Shown piece after piece: positions 8,072-17,223 of a stretch of 52,056 nucleotides of DNA. The first letter of the stretch is position 1; every line of letters begins with the position of its first letter. Position numbers and translations under genes: made by a program. The notes under the pieces are model-generated. The model was not told the DNA's origin and searched no databases. It worked only from the letters and a program-made list of their open reading frames with translations. The DNA comes from Flectobacillus sp049240685 (GTDB lineage: Bacteria; Bacteroidota; Bacteroidia; Cytophagales; Spirosomataceae): NCBI RefSeq assembly GCF_049240685.1, contig NZ_JBMLSD010000027.1, positions 1 to 52,056 on the forward strand, read 5' to 3'.

Positions 8072-8198
8072 TTTTAGAAACGGTTTTTAATGACTGGTTT
8101 TGTATTAATTTTAGTGCAAAGATAAACTATTATATAAGTACAGTCTCACAACCACCAAATATCAATTTTATTCATAACCTCAAATAAGTTTGAAGACA

Positions 8199-10553
8199 AT
8201 GAGTGTTAGTCAAGAGACCACCGACTTGTTGAAGGAAAAACTCAAGGAAACCTTCGGTTACAGCCAGTTCCGTGGCGAGCAGGAAGATATCATTAAGAAT
8301 ACTTTAGCAGGAAAAAATACTTTCGTAATCATGCCAACAGGGGCAGGCAAGTCATTGTGTTATCAATTACCAGCCATAGCCACTGAGGGTACTGCTATTG
8401 TTATTTCTCCATTGATTGCATTGATGAAAAACCAAGTGGATCAAATGAACGCTTTTGGTATCAATGCACAGTTTTTGAACTCGTCGCTCAATAAGGCTGA
8501 GATGACGAAAGTGAAAAACGACGTAATCAGTGGTCTGGTGAAATTGTTATACATTGCTCCTGAATCTTTGACCAAAGAAGATAATCTTGCTTTCTTGAAG
8601 CAAGCAAAAATCTCTTTTGTTGCCATCGACGAAGCGCACTGTATCTCTGAATGGGGACACGATTTCAGACCAGAATATCGCCGAATTCGCAGTATTGTCG
8701 AAAGTCTTGACAATACTTTGCCAATTATTGCGCTCACTGCAACTGCTACACCAAAGGTGCAACAGGATATTCAGAAAAACCTGAATATGGATGATGCCAC
8801 TTTGTTTAAGTCGTCTTTCAACCGCAAAAATTTGTATTACGAAATCCGTGCTAAGCGTGATGATATTGATAAACAAATTATCAAGTTTATCAAAGCTAAT
8901 CATGGAAAGGCAGGTATTATCTACTGTCTGAGCCGCAAAAAAGTAGAAGAAGTAGCCGAGGTACTGAATGTAAACGGCATCAAGGCGCTTCCGTATCATG
9001 CAGGATTAGATAGCGATATTCGTATGGCCAACCAAGAAGCCTTCTTGAATGAGGAAGCTGAAGTAATGGTCGCTACGATTGCCTTTGGTATGGGTATCGA
9101 CAAGCCAGACGTTCGTTTTGTTATCCACTACGATGCGCCAAAATCATTGGAGGGATACTACCAAGAAACAGGTCGTGCGGGTCGCGATGGTTTGGAGGGT
9201 ATTTGTATCATGTTCTATGCCAAAGAGGACATCAACAAGCTGGATAAGTTTAACAAAGACAAAACTATCAACGAGCGCGATAATGCTCGTATGCTTTTGA
9301 ACGAGATGGTATCTTACTCTACTTTGGGTATCTGCCGTCGTCGACAGTTGCTACACTATTTTGGTGAGCATGTAGAGAAAGATTGTGGCTATTGTGACAA
9401 CTGTAAAAAACCAACACCAAAGTTCAAAGTCGAACAAGAGGTTGTTTTGGCCTTACAAGCAGCCCTCATGACAGGTGAGCGTTTCGATGCACAACACTTG
9501 GCAGATGTATTGCTTGGTCACAAAAACCAATATGTAACAAGTTATGAGCATCATAAATTAGACATCTTTGGAAAAGGGAAAAACTATTTCAAACTTCAAG
9601 CCGACGACGATGAGGATGAAGAAGATGAAGAGGACGAAGAAGTAGAATACTCAGACGAGGAAGATGAGGATGGAAATCCGATTCCGAAACCCAAAGCAAA
9701 AAAAGCACCAAAGACAAATAAGAAAAAAACGCACCAGCAAGAGCCTGTAGAACAATGGCTGTCGGTTATTCGTCAAATCACCGTATTGGGATACTTAGAA
9801 AAAGATATTGAAAACTATGGTATCTTAAAAGTATCTGAAAAAGGTCATGCTTTCTTGAAGGATTCTTTCCCATTAACGCTTTCGAAAGATCATGACTACG
9901 AAAACGAGCATATTGAGGAAGAAGATGAAAAAGAATCACTAGCTGGCGGTGGCGGTTCGTATGATGCTGCGTTGTTCGAATTACTGAAAAACCTTAGAAA
10001 GAAAATTGCGAAAGACAAAAATTTGCCTCCTTACGTAATTTTCCAAGACCCTTCACTCGAAGAAATGGCTACCACGTATCCTACTACCAAAGAGGATATG
10101 GCGCAAATCAACGGTGTGGGTATGGGTAAAGTGGTAAAATTTGGTCGTCCGTTTATTGACTTAATCAAAAAGTACGTAGAGGACAACGAAATAGAAACTG
10201 CCACTGAAGTAGTCGTAAAATCGACAGTTAATAAGTCAAAAATCAAAATTCATATTATCCAGCAGGTAGACCGCAAAGTAGATTTGGACATCATTGCCGA
10301 ACAGAAAGAATTGGCAATGGAAGACCTCATCGAAGAAATTGAGCATATCTGTTATTCGGGAACAAAACTCAACTTGGATTATTATATCAATCAAGTAGTT
10401 GAGCCCGACAAGCAAGACGAAATTTATGACTATTTCTTGCATGCCGAAACCGATAATATTGCAGTAGCATTAGAAAAATGTGGAATTGATGATATTACAG
10501 AGGAAGAGTTGCGTTTGATGAGAATTAAATTCTTGAGCGAACTAGCCAACTAG
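8199..10553 (+). CDS. recQ: ATP-dependent DNA helicase RecQ, long form with acidic insertion
   Basis: 3'-5' DNA helicase for recombination and replication-fork repair. It shows Walker A MPTGAGKS (about residues 45-52), the DEAH box IDEAHCISEWGHDFRP, ALTATAT and QETGRAGRDG. The zinc-binding cysteines follow (CRRRQLL...CGYCDNC). The winged-helix region is interrupted by a highly acidic run (about 468-490) and a basic proline/lysine stretch. An HRDC domain lies at about 587-664, and an extra C-terminal region of about 110 residues follows. The total of 784 residues is well above the roughly 600 of E. coli RecQ. ATG 8199 is preferred to TTG 8190. A second, shorter RecQ is at 31279. Confidence 0.95.
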   Translation: MSVSQETTDLLKEKLKETFGYSQFRGEQEDIIKNTLAGKNTFVIMPTGAGKSLCYQLPAIATEGTAIVISPLIALMKNQVDQMNAFGINAQFLNSSLNKAEMTKVKNDVISGLVKLLYIAPESLTKEDNLAFLKQAKISFVAIDEAHCISEWGHDFRPEYRRIRSIVESLDNTLPIIALTATATPKVQQDIQKNLNMDDATLFKSSFNRKNLYYEIRAKRDDIDKQIIKFIKANHGKAGIIYCLSRKKVEEVAEVLNVNGIKALPYHAGLDSDIRMANQEAFLNEEAEVMVATIAFGMGIDKPDVRFVIHYDAPKSLEGYYQETGRAGRDGLEGICIMFYAKEDINKLDKFNKDKTINERDNARMLLNEMVSYSTLGICRRRQLLHYFGEHVEKDCGYCDNCKKPTPKFKVEQEVVLALQAALMTGERFDAQHLADVLLGHKNQYVTSYEHHKLDIFGKGKNYFKLQADDDEDEEDEEDEEVEYSDEEDEDGNPIPKPKAKKAPKTNKKKTHQQEPVEQWLSVIRQITVLGYLEKDIENYGILKVSEKGHAFLKDSFPLTLSKDHDYENEHIEEEDEKESLAGGGGSYDAALFELLKNLRKKIAKDKNLPPYVIFQDPSLEEMATTYPTTKEDMAQINGVGMGKVVKFGRPFIDLIKKYVEDNEIETATEVVVKSTVNKSKIKIHIIQQVDRKVDLDIIAEQKELAMEDLIEEIEHICYSGTKLNLDYYINQVVEPDKQDEIYDYFLHAETDNIAVALEKCGIDDITEEELRLMRIKFLSELAN

Positions 10554-10740
10554 ATTGTCAAAAAAACAATAACGAAGAGGTATTAAGAAAGCCTTGTATT
10601 TGCATTTTATTAAACAAACTATCGTTTTAAGAAATAAAAAGTAAGCCAAATGTGTTTACCATTTATTGCTTGAAGAACATCTCTCAAATCTTCCAGTTAA
10701 TAAGATTCTGAGTGGTTTTGTTAAAAATGCAGTGCTAGGA

Positions 10741-10772
10741 TTTCATAAATGCCTCTTTGTGCGTTAATTTTG
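10741..10772 (+). promoter_or_regulatory. Probable purD promoter
   Basis: TTTC at 10741-10744 (three of four bases of TTTG), 20 bases, then TAATTTTG at 10765-10772, matching the phylum's TAnnTTTG. It lies about 77 bases upstream of the purD ATG. The rest of the 10554-10848 gap shows nothing recognisable. Confidence 0.45.
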
Positions 10773-10848
10773 TTATCCCTTTGTACTCAATTCAATTTCA
10801 AACAAATAGTCTTAATTGAAGGCTGTTTATTTTAGATTAACCAATTCA

Positions 10849-12132
10849 ATGAATATACTAATTTTAGGCTCGGGCGGACGTGAACACGCATTTGCTTGGA
10901 AAATCGCTCAAAGCCCTCTTTGCGATAAATTATTCGTAGCTCCAGGTAATGCTGGTACGGCTGCTATTGCTACAAACTTGGCTGTTGGCTACAATGATTT
11001 CGAAAAAATCGCAGAGCAAGTTCTAGAAAATCAAATCGAACTTGTAATCGTAGGCCCAGAAGAACCTCTTGTAAAAGGCGTTCGCGATTATTTTGCCAGT
11101 CGCGAAGATTTACAACATGTGCTGATGGTAGGCCCAGATTCAAAAGGCGCTATGCTCGAAGGTTCGAAAGATTTCTCGAAAAACTTCATGGTAAAATATG
11201 GTATTCCTACTGCTAAATCTCAAACTTTCACAAAAGATACTTTAGAAGATGGATTAGCTTATTTGGCTACTCAAAAACTTCCAATTGTATTGAAAGCCGA
11301 TGGCTTGGCAGCTGGAAAAGGTGTAATTATTGCCCAAACATTAGAAGAAGCTCAAACATCACTTTCAGAAATGCTTGTTGACGCCAAATTTGGCGATGCT
11401 AGTAGCAAAGTAGTAATTGAAGAGTTTTTGACAGGTATTGAGCTTTCTGTATTTGTACTTACTGACGGAGATTCTTACAAGATTCTTCCTGAAGCAAAAG
11501 ATTACAAACGTATCGGCGAAGCTGATACGGGTTTAAATACTGGTGGTATGGGTGCTGTTTCTCCAGTACCTTTTGCGACCGAAAAATTTATGCATGCCGT
11601 TGAAGAAACTATCGTTAAACCTACGCTTTCAGGCTTGAAAGAAGAAGGTATTAAATACAACGGTTTTATCTTTATCGGTTTGATGAATCACGAAGGAGAA
11701 CCTATCGTGATTGAATACAATGCACGTATGGGCGACCCAGAAACAGAGGTTGTTCTACCACGTATCGAGTCAGATTTATTAACCCTCATGATAGCAACAG
11801 CAAAAGGCGAATTGGGTGAGGCCGAATTTTCGGTTAGCAAACAGCACGCCGTAACTACCGTAGTAGTAGCAGGTGGCTATCCGGGTGACTATAACAAAGG
11901 TGATGTAATTGTAGGTTACGAAAACGTAGAAGATGCCTCAATTTTCCATGCTGGTACAAAACTTGATGGAAACCTTGTTGTGACGAATGGTGGTAGAGTA
12001 ATGGCTCTGACTGGAATGTCTAATACATTAGAAAGAGCTATCCAAAAATCACAAAAAGCGGCCAGTACTATCTCATTTGAAGGTAAGTATTATCGTCGCG
12101 ATATTGGTTTGGACGTGCTCAGGTATAGTTAG
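10849..12132 (+). CDS. purD: Phosphoribosylamine--glycine ligase
   Basis: Second step of de novo purine synthesis: joins glycine to phosphoribosylamine using ATP. Starts MNILILGSGGREHAFAWKI, the classic PurD N-terminus; an upstream in-frame TTG (10816) adds only unconserved residues. The ATP-grasp core includes LKADGLAAGKGVIIA and the family signature YNARMGDPETEVVLPR. The 427-residue length is normal. It is not in a purine operon here. A short coding-like scrap (12129-12266) follows immediately in another frame. Confidence 0.96.
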   Translation: MNILILGSGGREHAFAWKIAQSPLCDKLFVAPGNAGTAAIATNLAVGYNDFEKIAEQVLENQIELVIVGPEEPLVKGVRDYFASREDLQHVLMVGPDSKGAMLEGSKDFSKNFMVKYGIPTAKSQTFTKDTLEDGLAYLATQKLPIVLKADGLAAGKGVIIAQTLEEAQTSLSEMLVDAKFGDASSKVVIEEFLTGIELSVFVLTDGDSYKILPEAKDYKRIGEADTGLNTGGMGAVSPVPFATEKFMHAVEETIVKPTLSGLKEEGIKYNGFIFIGLMNHEGEPIVIEYNARMGDPETEVVLPRIESDLLTLMIATAKGELGEAEFSVSKQHAVTTVVVAGGYPGDYNKGDVIVGYENVEDASIFHAGTKLDGNLVVTNGGRVMALTGMSNTLERAIQKSQKAASTISFEGKYYRRDIGLDVLRYS

Positions 12133-12266
12133 TCGCTGAGTTTCTTGATGAACCTAAACAAAACAAGATAAGCAAAAGAAAACCCGAAATAGGTGCTCCT
12201 GAGCCGCCTCTTGATTTTGACCAAGTTCCAAAAGACATCAGTGTTTCACTGAGTTTTGAGCCATAG
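12129..12266 (+). pseudogene. Orphan coding-like fragment after purD
   Basis: An open frame of 45 codons ends at TAG 12264-12266 and reads EFLDEPKQNKISKRKP followed by EIGAPEPPLDFDQVPKDISV and SLSFEP. Composition and codon choice look like real protein rather than spacer. There is no ATG, GTG or TTG in the frame after its upstream stop at 12126, so it has no start. It sits in the -1 frame relative to purD and overlaps the purD stop. It is best read as the tail of a small decayed gene; a frameshifted or non-ATG gene is possible. Family not recognised. Confidence 0.4.
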
Positions 12267-12342
12267 TAAAAAAGATTTTAGGAAATATCTTCCCAAATCA
12301 AACCTTACTTTTCCTCATTATCTCGTTCACTTTTGAAGATAT

Positions 12343-13911
12343 ATGGGATGCAAATCATGTTCCACAGGTAGTTGTGGTACTCGTAATAACAATGGTGCTG
12401 TAAGTGGCTGCAAAAACAATGGCGCTTGCGGTACAGGCGGGTGTAATAAAATGAACGTATTTGACTGGTTGTCGAATATGGAAGTGCCCGCATTTAGTAA
12501 GTTTAATATCATTGAGGTAAAATTTAAGGGTGGTCGTAAAGAATATTTTCGAAATGTGAGTCAAATCGAACTATTTGCTGGCGACCCCGTTATCGTAGAT
12601 GTTCCAAACGGTCATCATCTTGGCTTCGTTTCATTACAGGGCGAATTAGTTCGCCTGCAAATGTTGAAAAAAAATATTAAAGATGATGAAAATGTACGTG
12701 TAGTCTATCGCAAAGCCAATGATAAAGACTTGGAAAAACATGAGCAGGCTATTGCTCGTGATTTACCAACGATGTATCGTACCCGCGAGATTATCAAAGA
12801 ACTTAAATTGGACATGAAGTTGTCTGATGTAGAGTTTCAATCAGATAATACCAAAGCGATATTTTATTATTCATCCGACGACCGTGTTGACTTTCGTGAG
12901 CTTATCAAAATTTTGGCAAGCGAGTTTAAGGTCCGAGTAGAAATGAAGCAAATTTCTCTGCGCCAAGAAGCTGCTCGTGTTGGAGGTATTGGCGTATGTG
13001 GCCGTGAGCTTTGTTGCTCGACGTGGCTGACCGACTTCAAGAACGTAACCACCTCGGCAGCTCGTTATCAAAATCTTTCATTGAATCCTGTAAAACTATC
13101 AGGACAATGTGGCCGTTTGAAATGTTGTCTCAACTATGAGCTTGAGACTTATATGGATGCCCTCAAAGATATCCCAACGATTGAGAAGCCTCTACAAACT
13201 TTAAAAGGCGAAGCTCTTTTACAAAAAACAGACATTTTTAAGCGTGTCATGTGGTTTGGATATCGTGGAGAGGAAAGCAACTGGATTCCAGTGACGGTCG
13301 ATAAAGTGAGAGAGATTGTTGAACTCAATGAAAAGGGAATTCAACCTCAATCGCTTGATGTACTCGAAAATACTCCTGCCTCTTTGGATTTGGATAAGCC
13401 TATTTCTGGTTTGAATGCTGACTTAGACAAAATGGATAAGAAATACAGCAACAACAAGAAGAAACCTCAAAATAAGGCCAAACAAAACGAAAGATACCAA
13501 GATTCAAGGGTGGAGCGCAAAGAGCACAAACATGAAAGAAAGGATACTCGTCTTGAGGTGTCGGATAAAAAGGATAAGCCTGTAAATGTTGATAAAAAGC
13601 CTCAACAGCCCCAAAACAACAATAATAACAATGGCCATAAAGGGAATAATCAGCATAAGCATCAAGCAAATAAAAACCCTCAAGCTAAGGCTCAACCACA
13701 ACCAGCCAACAATGCTCCTAAAGGAAATCCAAACCAACAAGCGAGCAACACAAACCAGCAGCAAGGAGGACAACCAGCCAAACAGGCCAACAATAAGCCT
13801 CCACAGCAAAACCCTCAGGGAGCCAATAAGAATGGGAAGGGAAATAATAATCGCCCTCCGCATCAACACAAAAATGGGAAGAACGACAACAATAAACCTC
13901 CCCAAAAATAG
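12343..13911 (+). CDS. ricT: PSP1-domain protein RicT (YaaT) with a long low-complexity tail
   Basis: RicT/YaaT-type PSP1 proteins in Bacillus are part of a complex affecting RNA processing and phosphorelay; the role in Bacteroidota is not settled. The core (about residues 45-330) shows GVCGRELCCSTWL and GQCGRLKCCLNYE, the cysteine clusters typical of the family. The N-terminus adds a glycine/cysteine-rich segment with seven cysteines in the first 35 residues, a possible metal or Fe-S site. From about residue 362 to the end the protein is a disordered N/Q/K/P-rich tail. GldH follows after a terminator, a neighbour order I recall from other Bacteroidota. Confidence 0.85.
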   Translation: MGCKSCSTGSCGTRNNNGAVSGCKNNGACGTGGCNKMNVFDWLSNMEVPAFSKFNIIEVKFKGGRKEYFRNVSQIELFAGDPVIVDVPNGHHLGFVSLQGELVRLQMLKKNIKDDENVRVVYRKANDKDLEKHEQAIARDLPTMYRTREIIKELKLDMKLSDVEFQSDNTKAIFYYSSDDRVDFRELIKILASEFKVRVEMKQISLRQEAARVGGIGVCGRELCCSTWLTDFKNVTTSAARYQNLSLNPVKLSGQCGRLKCCLNYELETYMDALKDIPTIEKPLQTLKGEALLQKTDIFKRVMWFGYRGEESNWIPVTVDKVREIVELNEKGIQPQSLDVLENTPASLDLDKPISGLNADLDKMDKKYSNNKKKPQNKAKQNERYQDSRVERKEHKHERKDTRLEVSDKKDKPVNVDKKPQQPQNNNNNNGHKGNNQHKHQANKNPQAKAQPQPANNAPKGNPNQQASNTNQQQGGQPAKQANNKPPQQNPQGANKNGKGNNNRPPHQHKNGKNDNNKPPQK

Positions 13912-13965
13912 TTGAACAATTGGTACCCATTTTCACGGTGAAGAAGGTCAACTCATCATTTATAT

Positions 13966-14018
13966 AAAAAAGGAGTTTGGGCGAGAAATGACACATTTCA
14001 ACTCCAGCTCCTTTTTTT
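13966..14018 (+). terminator. Terminator after ricT
   Basis: AAAAAAGGAG pairs with CTCCTTTTTTT, with inner stems TGG/CCA and GAAATG/CATTTC. It lies in the short gap before gldH, so the two genes are probably only partly co-transcribed. Confidence 0.75.
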
Positions 14019-14034
14019 AATCCACTGTAATCTT

Positions 14035-14529
14035 ATGTTCCTCAGAAGTTTGAAATCGAAAATAGTAATCGGAAGTGCTTTGGTAGCAACAGTGTTGTTG
14101 GGATGTGATTCAAATACAATTTTGAAAGATAATTACAACATTACTGATGCCAAATGGTTTATTAAGGATACTCCTGAGTTCGAATTCAACGTCGATGATA
14201 CCTCCGCGACTTATAATGTGTTTTATAATGTTCGCAATAATCGTTCATACCCTTATTATAACCTTTATTTAACCCATTATCTATCAGACGATAAAGGGAA
14301 AATCATTCATCAAAAATTAGATGAATTGGTGCTCTTTGACCCAAGTACAGGAAAAAAATTGGGAGAAGGTTTAGGGGATGTTTATGACCATAAAATCTTG
14401 GCATTCAAGAATTTTACTTTTCCTAAAAAAGGAAAATATAAAATTCAAGTAAAACAATATATGAGACAAAACCCATTAGCAGATATTGTTAGTGTAGGTT
14501 TTACCATAGAAAAAGTAAATATTAAGTAA
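14035..14529 (+). CDS. gldH: Gliding motility lipoprotein GldH
   Basis: Lipoprotein needed for gliding and type IX secretion in Flavobacterium. A signal peptide and lipobox (TVLLGC, lipidated Cys24) are followed by a beta-rich domain with YNVFYNVRNNRSYPYYNLYL and LGEGLGDVYDHK, characteristic of GldH. The 164-residue length is typical. With porP/sprF and a T9SS-sorted protein elsewhere in the window, it supports a gliding, T9SS-bearing organism. Confidence 0.9.
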   Translation: MFLRSLKSKIVIGSALVATVLLGCDSNTILKDNYNITDAKWFIKDTPEFEFNVDDTSATYNVFYNVRNNRSYPYYNLYLTHYLSDDKGKIIHQKLDELVLFDPSTGKKLGEGLGDVYDHKILAFKNFTFPKKGKYKIQVKQYMRQNPLADIVSVGFTIEKVNIK

Positions 14530-14595
14530 AAAGTTGAGTGCGCTAAGCAAAAGGTATTTGGCAAATAGTTTTAACATTTTTCAATAACTACAGTT

Positions 14596-14656
14596 AAGTT
14601 TTTTGCCAAATGCCCCTTCCCGAAAGCCAAATTTGTAAGGCTTTTGGCAAAAACTT
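14596..14656. repeat. Inverted repeat between gldH and the LON-domain gene
   Basis: AAGTTTTTTGCCAAATGCC pairs with GGCTTTTGGCAAAAACTT. The loop contains GCCAAAT and CGAAAGCC units like those of the heptad family. It may act as a gldH terminator; it has weak T-tracts on both sides. Confidence 0.55.
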
Positions 14657-14694
14657 ATATACCCACTCACTGGATTTAAGTAGATACTAATCAC

Positions 14695-15327
14695 ATGCAA
14701 AAATTTTTACCACTGTTTCCGCTCAATTTGGTGGTTTTTCCCTTGGAAGACCTTAATCTTCATATTTTTGAACCTCGTTATCGCCAATTGATAAAAGATG
14801 CTGTTTTGCATGATTCGAGTTTTGGAATTCCAGCATTTATAGATGGTAAAATGCAAGGTTTTGGCACAGAGGTGAAAATAGTATCAGTCTATAAAGTATA
14901 TGAAGATGGAAGAATGGATATTAAAACTCAAGGCGTAAGAGTGTTTAGAATCTTAGATTTTCAGAATCCAGTAGAAGGAAAACTATATGCTGGTGGAGAT
15001 GTCGAAACGTTGAAAGACCCTGAAATTAAGCCTCCTGTCCTTCCTAAATTGATAGAACAAATAGCAGACCTGTATACTTTATTGAATGAGGAAAATAAAT
15101 TTAATCCTCAAAAACCGCAGCCTTATTCCTATCAAATCGCTCACAAAATTGGCTTATCTATTGAGAAAGAATATGAACTACTAAAAATGCCTACTGAAAC
15201 TGAAAGACAGGCCTATATATCGGCACATCTCGACAAAGTTTTACCTGTTTTGCATGAACTAGAGCGAACCAAAGAACGTATTCGTATGAATGGTCACTTT
15301 AAAAATTTAGATCCACTAAATTTTTAA
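14695..15327 (+). CDS. LON N-terminal substrate-binding domain protein
   Basis: A stand-alone LON substrate-binding domain (PUA-like fold, about residues 3-190) without ATPase or protease parts. Diagnostic features are the start LPLFPLNLVVFPLEDLNLHIFEPRY, then FGIPAF and the GVRVFRIL strand, and a helical C-terminal half. Such stand-alone proteins are common in Bacteroidota and have no firm function, possibly in protein quality control. Length 210. The DUF3267 gene begins 30 bases downstream, so they are likely co-transcribed. Confidence 0.88.
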   Translation: MQKFLPLFPLNLVVFPLEDLNLHIFEPRYRQLIKDAVLHDSSFGIPAFIDGKMQGFGTEVKIVSVYKVYEDGRMDIKTQGVRVFRILDFQNPVEGKLYAGGDVETLKDPEIKPPVLPKLIEQIADLYTLLNEENKFNPQKPQPYSYQIAHKIGLSIEKEYELLKMPTETERQAYISAHLDKVLPVLHELERTKERIRMNGHFKNLDPLNF

Positions 15328-15357
15328 CCAAGTTTATAACCTCAAACACGATTTTTT

Positions 15358-16020
15358 ATGAAGTCTCGACCAACCCCCGAACAACTTTCTAATAGTACTG
15401 AGTTTGAACTAATCGATGCCTTTCATATCGATGAAATGGGGGCGTTTTTGTCAAGAGAAATGAATGCAGGTACCTCTGAAAATACGACTAAACCCTTGTC
15501 GAAATATTTGGCTTTGGCGCTCTTCATGGTTTTAGGTGGTATATTGGGCTATGGACTAGTCGCTATTATTCCTGCTGCCCTTCGTGGTGAATGGGGTGGC
15601 GCTGGTGCTTTGTTTGGAGGTATAATTTTATTTTTCGTGGTACTTTTACCCCTTCATGAGTTAATACATGGGGCTGTATTCAAAATACTAGGTGCTCCTA
15701 AAATAGGCTTTGGCTGGAACTGGAAAGGCATGATGGCCTATGCCTATGCACAAAAGTTTGCCATCAATCTTAAAGAACTTATTTGGTTGGCCATTATGCC
15801 ATTTGCCGTTATCACTCCTTTATTAGTGATAGCAATTCTCCTTTTTCCTGATTGGCAATTTATCATTATTCTCTTGCTAGCTCTTCATACCATGGGTTGT
15901 ATAGGCGATTTTATGTTGGTAAAATATGCCCTTCGTAACAAACACCGTGATATATATACCTACGACGATATAGAGGGAAAAGGCGAATCGTACTTTTATG
16001 AAAAAGTTTCGAAAAAATAG
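15358..16020 (+). CDS. DUF3267 family membrane protein, putative zinc metalloprotease
   Basis: A 220-residue protein with four or five membrane helices. The conserved HELIHG (an HExxH zinc-binding motif, near residues 100-105) lies at the end of a helix and is followed by a helix pair, as in DUF3267 proteins, which resemble intramembrane metalloproteases. The activity is inferred from the motif only. Likely in one operon with the LON-domain gene. Confidence 0.8.
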   Translation: MKSRPTPEQLSNSTEFELIDAFHIDEMGAFLSREMNAGTSENTTKPLSKYLALALFMVLGGILGYGLVAIIPAALRGEWGGAGALFGGIILFFVVLLPLHELIHGAVFKILGAPKIGFGWNWKGMMAYAYAQKFAINLKELIWLAIMPFAVITPLLVIAILLFPDWQFIIILLLALHTMGCIGDFMLVKYALRNKHRDIYTYDDIEGKGESYFYEKVSKK

Positions 16021-16042
16021 AAATGTTAGCACTGGGATATCA

Positions 16043-16235
16043 GCTTTCAGCATGGGGCTTAACGGATATCTTTCCTAACTAATAGCCCTCATTCAACATT
16101 AATATACAAGCTTTAGGTATTAAGCCCCAAAGCTTAGTTGAATTCATGGGAGATTTTTTGGCCGAAAGCCCATTGCTGAAAGCCGAAAGCCAAATTGTTG
16201 TGCTTGCCTAATGCCTACGGCTTATAGCCTAGAGC
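16043..16235. repeat. Heptad repeat island between convergent genes
   Basis: Three patches in 7-base register: GCTTTCA-GCATGGG-GCTTAAC (16043-16063), GCCGAAA-GCCCATT-GCTGAAA-GCCGAAA-GCCAAAT (16161-16195) and GCCTAAT-GCCTACG-GCTTATA-GCCTAGA (16206-16233). The last patch and the following GCGTATTAAT match 26-62. No clear terminator hairpin was found in this gap. Confidence 0.7.
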
Positions 16236-16238
16236 GTA

Positions 16239-17174
16239 TTAATAATTACTCAAAAACTGCACGACATATTCTTTGGACTTGAGTACCTGTTTATGAAACT
16301 CTAATTGTTTGGTTGCTTTTTTAATGGAATTCATTTCGGTAATAATACTGATGTCCATCGTTTTGTAATTCCCTTTTCCAAACTGCCAATATGCTCCTGT
16401 TTGAATATCTTTTAGTTCTTTTTCCAAAAACAAAATTTGCTTAATCAAAATCTTGTTATAACGCTTAAGTTGTGGTTCGATAAAAGTCTGAGGCTTTTCT
16501 TGTTCCGTAATCAGCGTCATTCGAAGCTTCAATAACTCATAAAGGTCGTTTTTGGAATAAGCCTCTGTAATTAAATGCATCAATTGGGTTTTACGAAGCT
16601 TTTCCTCCTCGTCTGATTCCAAATCTGGGTGAAATTCCTTTACCAATTCCATATAAATCGAACGAGCGGTTTTGTTGGTAATCGGTGGCAATGTTTCTTC
16701 AACTTGCTCAAAAATGCGGTTATCTTGTTCGTTCCATTCTTCAGGAATATCTTCATCATCGTCCTCCTCTTCTGATGGTATATCTACTTCTTGAGAATCT
16801 GACATGAGATATTCTTGGTATTTCTCGTACAAAGGCTGTAAATGTTGTAGACCCGAGGCCAACAACTGACTGACCATTGTGGCAATATAGAAGCCTAGTT
16901 TATAATTTTCCTCTTCAGTCAAGCGTCCATAATGTGAGTCCAAAATCAAGAGCATATCTCCCAATCGTTGGTTATATTTTCGGTGCAGAGGGGCAATATC
17001 TTTAGCAACTTGAACTTCTACAGCACGCTCAAAGGCTTTGGCTTCGGCAACTTCTACTTTGAGTGCTTCCAGCCGTTTGAGGTTTTGTACAAATTGCTTT
17101 TGTAGCTTGCTAGTAACTTTATCAAAGGTTTGGGAAGCAATCAAACCTTCATAACGGGTAATGTGATTGGACAT
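16239..17174 (-). CDS. J-domain (DnaJ-like) coiled-coil protein
   Basis: A 311-residue soluble protein. The middle holds a J-domain-like helical hairpin, ARSIYMELVKEFHPDLESD, with the HPD tripeptide at residues 182-184, and then LMHLITEAYSKNDLYELL. It probably stimulates a DnaK/Hsp70. It lacks the G/F, zinc and substrate-binding regions of DnaJ. The N-terminal 120 residues are helical and charged; an acidic stretch (EEEDDDEDIPEEW) precedes the J-domain. The gene starts 49 bases after the ABC transporter gene on the same strand, so they probably share a transcript. Confidence 0.75.
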   Translation of the reverse strand: MSNHITRYEGLIASQTFDKVTSKLQKQFVQNLKRLEALKVEVAEAKAFERAVEVQVAKDIAPLHRKYNQRLGDMLLILDSHYGRLTEEENYKLGFYIATMVSQLLASGLQHLQPLYEKYQEYLMSDSQEVDIPSEEEDDDEDIPEEWNEQDNRIFEQVEETLPPITNKTARSIYMELVKEFHPDLESDEEEKLRKTQLMHLITEAYSKNDLYELLKLRMTLITEQEKPQTFIEPQLKRYNKILIKQILFLEKELKDIQTGAYWQFGKGNYKTMDISIITEMNSIKKATKQLEFHKQVLKSKEYVVQFLSNY

Positions 17175-17223
17175 GTATTTGGGTACAATAAATTAGGGTG
17201 CCGATTTCGACACCCCAATGGTT

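Noticed and set aside
13586..13915. Plus-strand 109-codon frame inside ricT
   Set aside because: It lies within the repetitive N/Q/K tail of ricT in another frame and has no family features; low complexity keeps alternative frames open.
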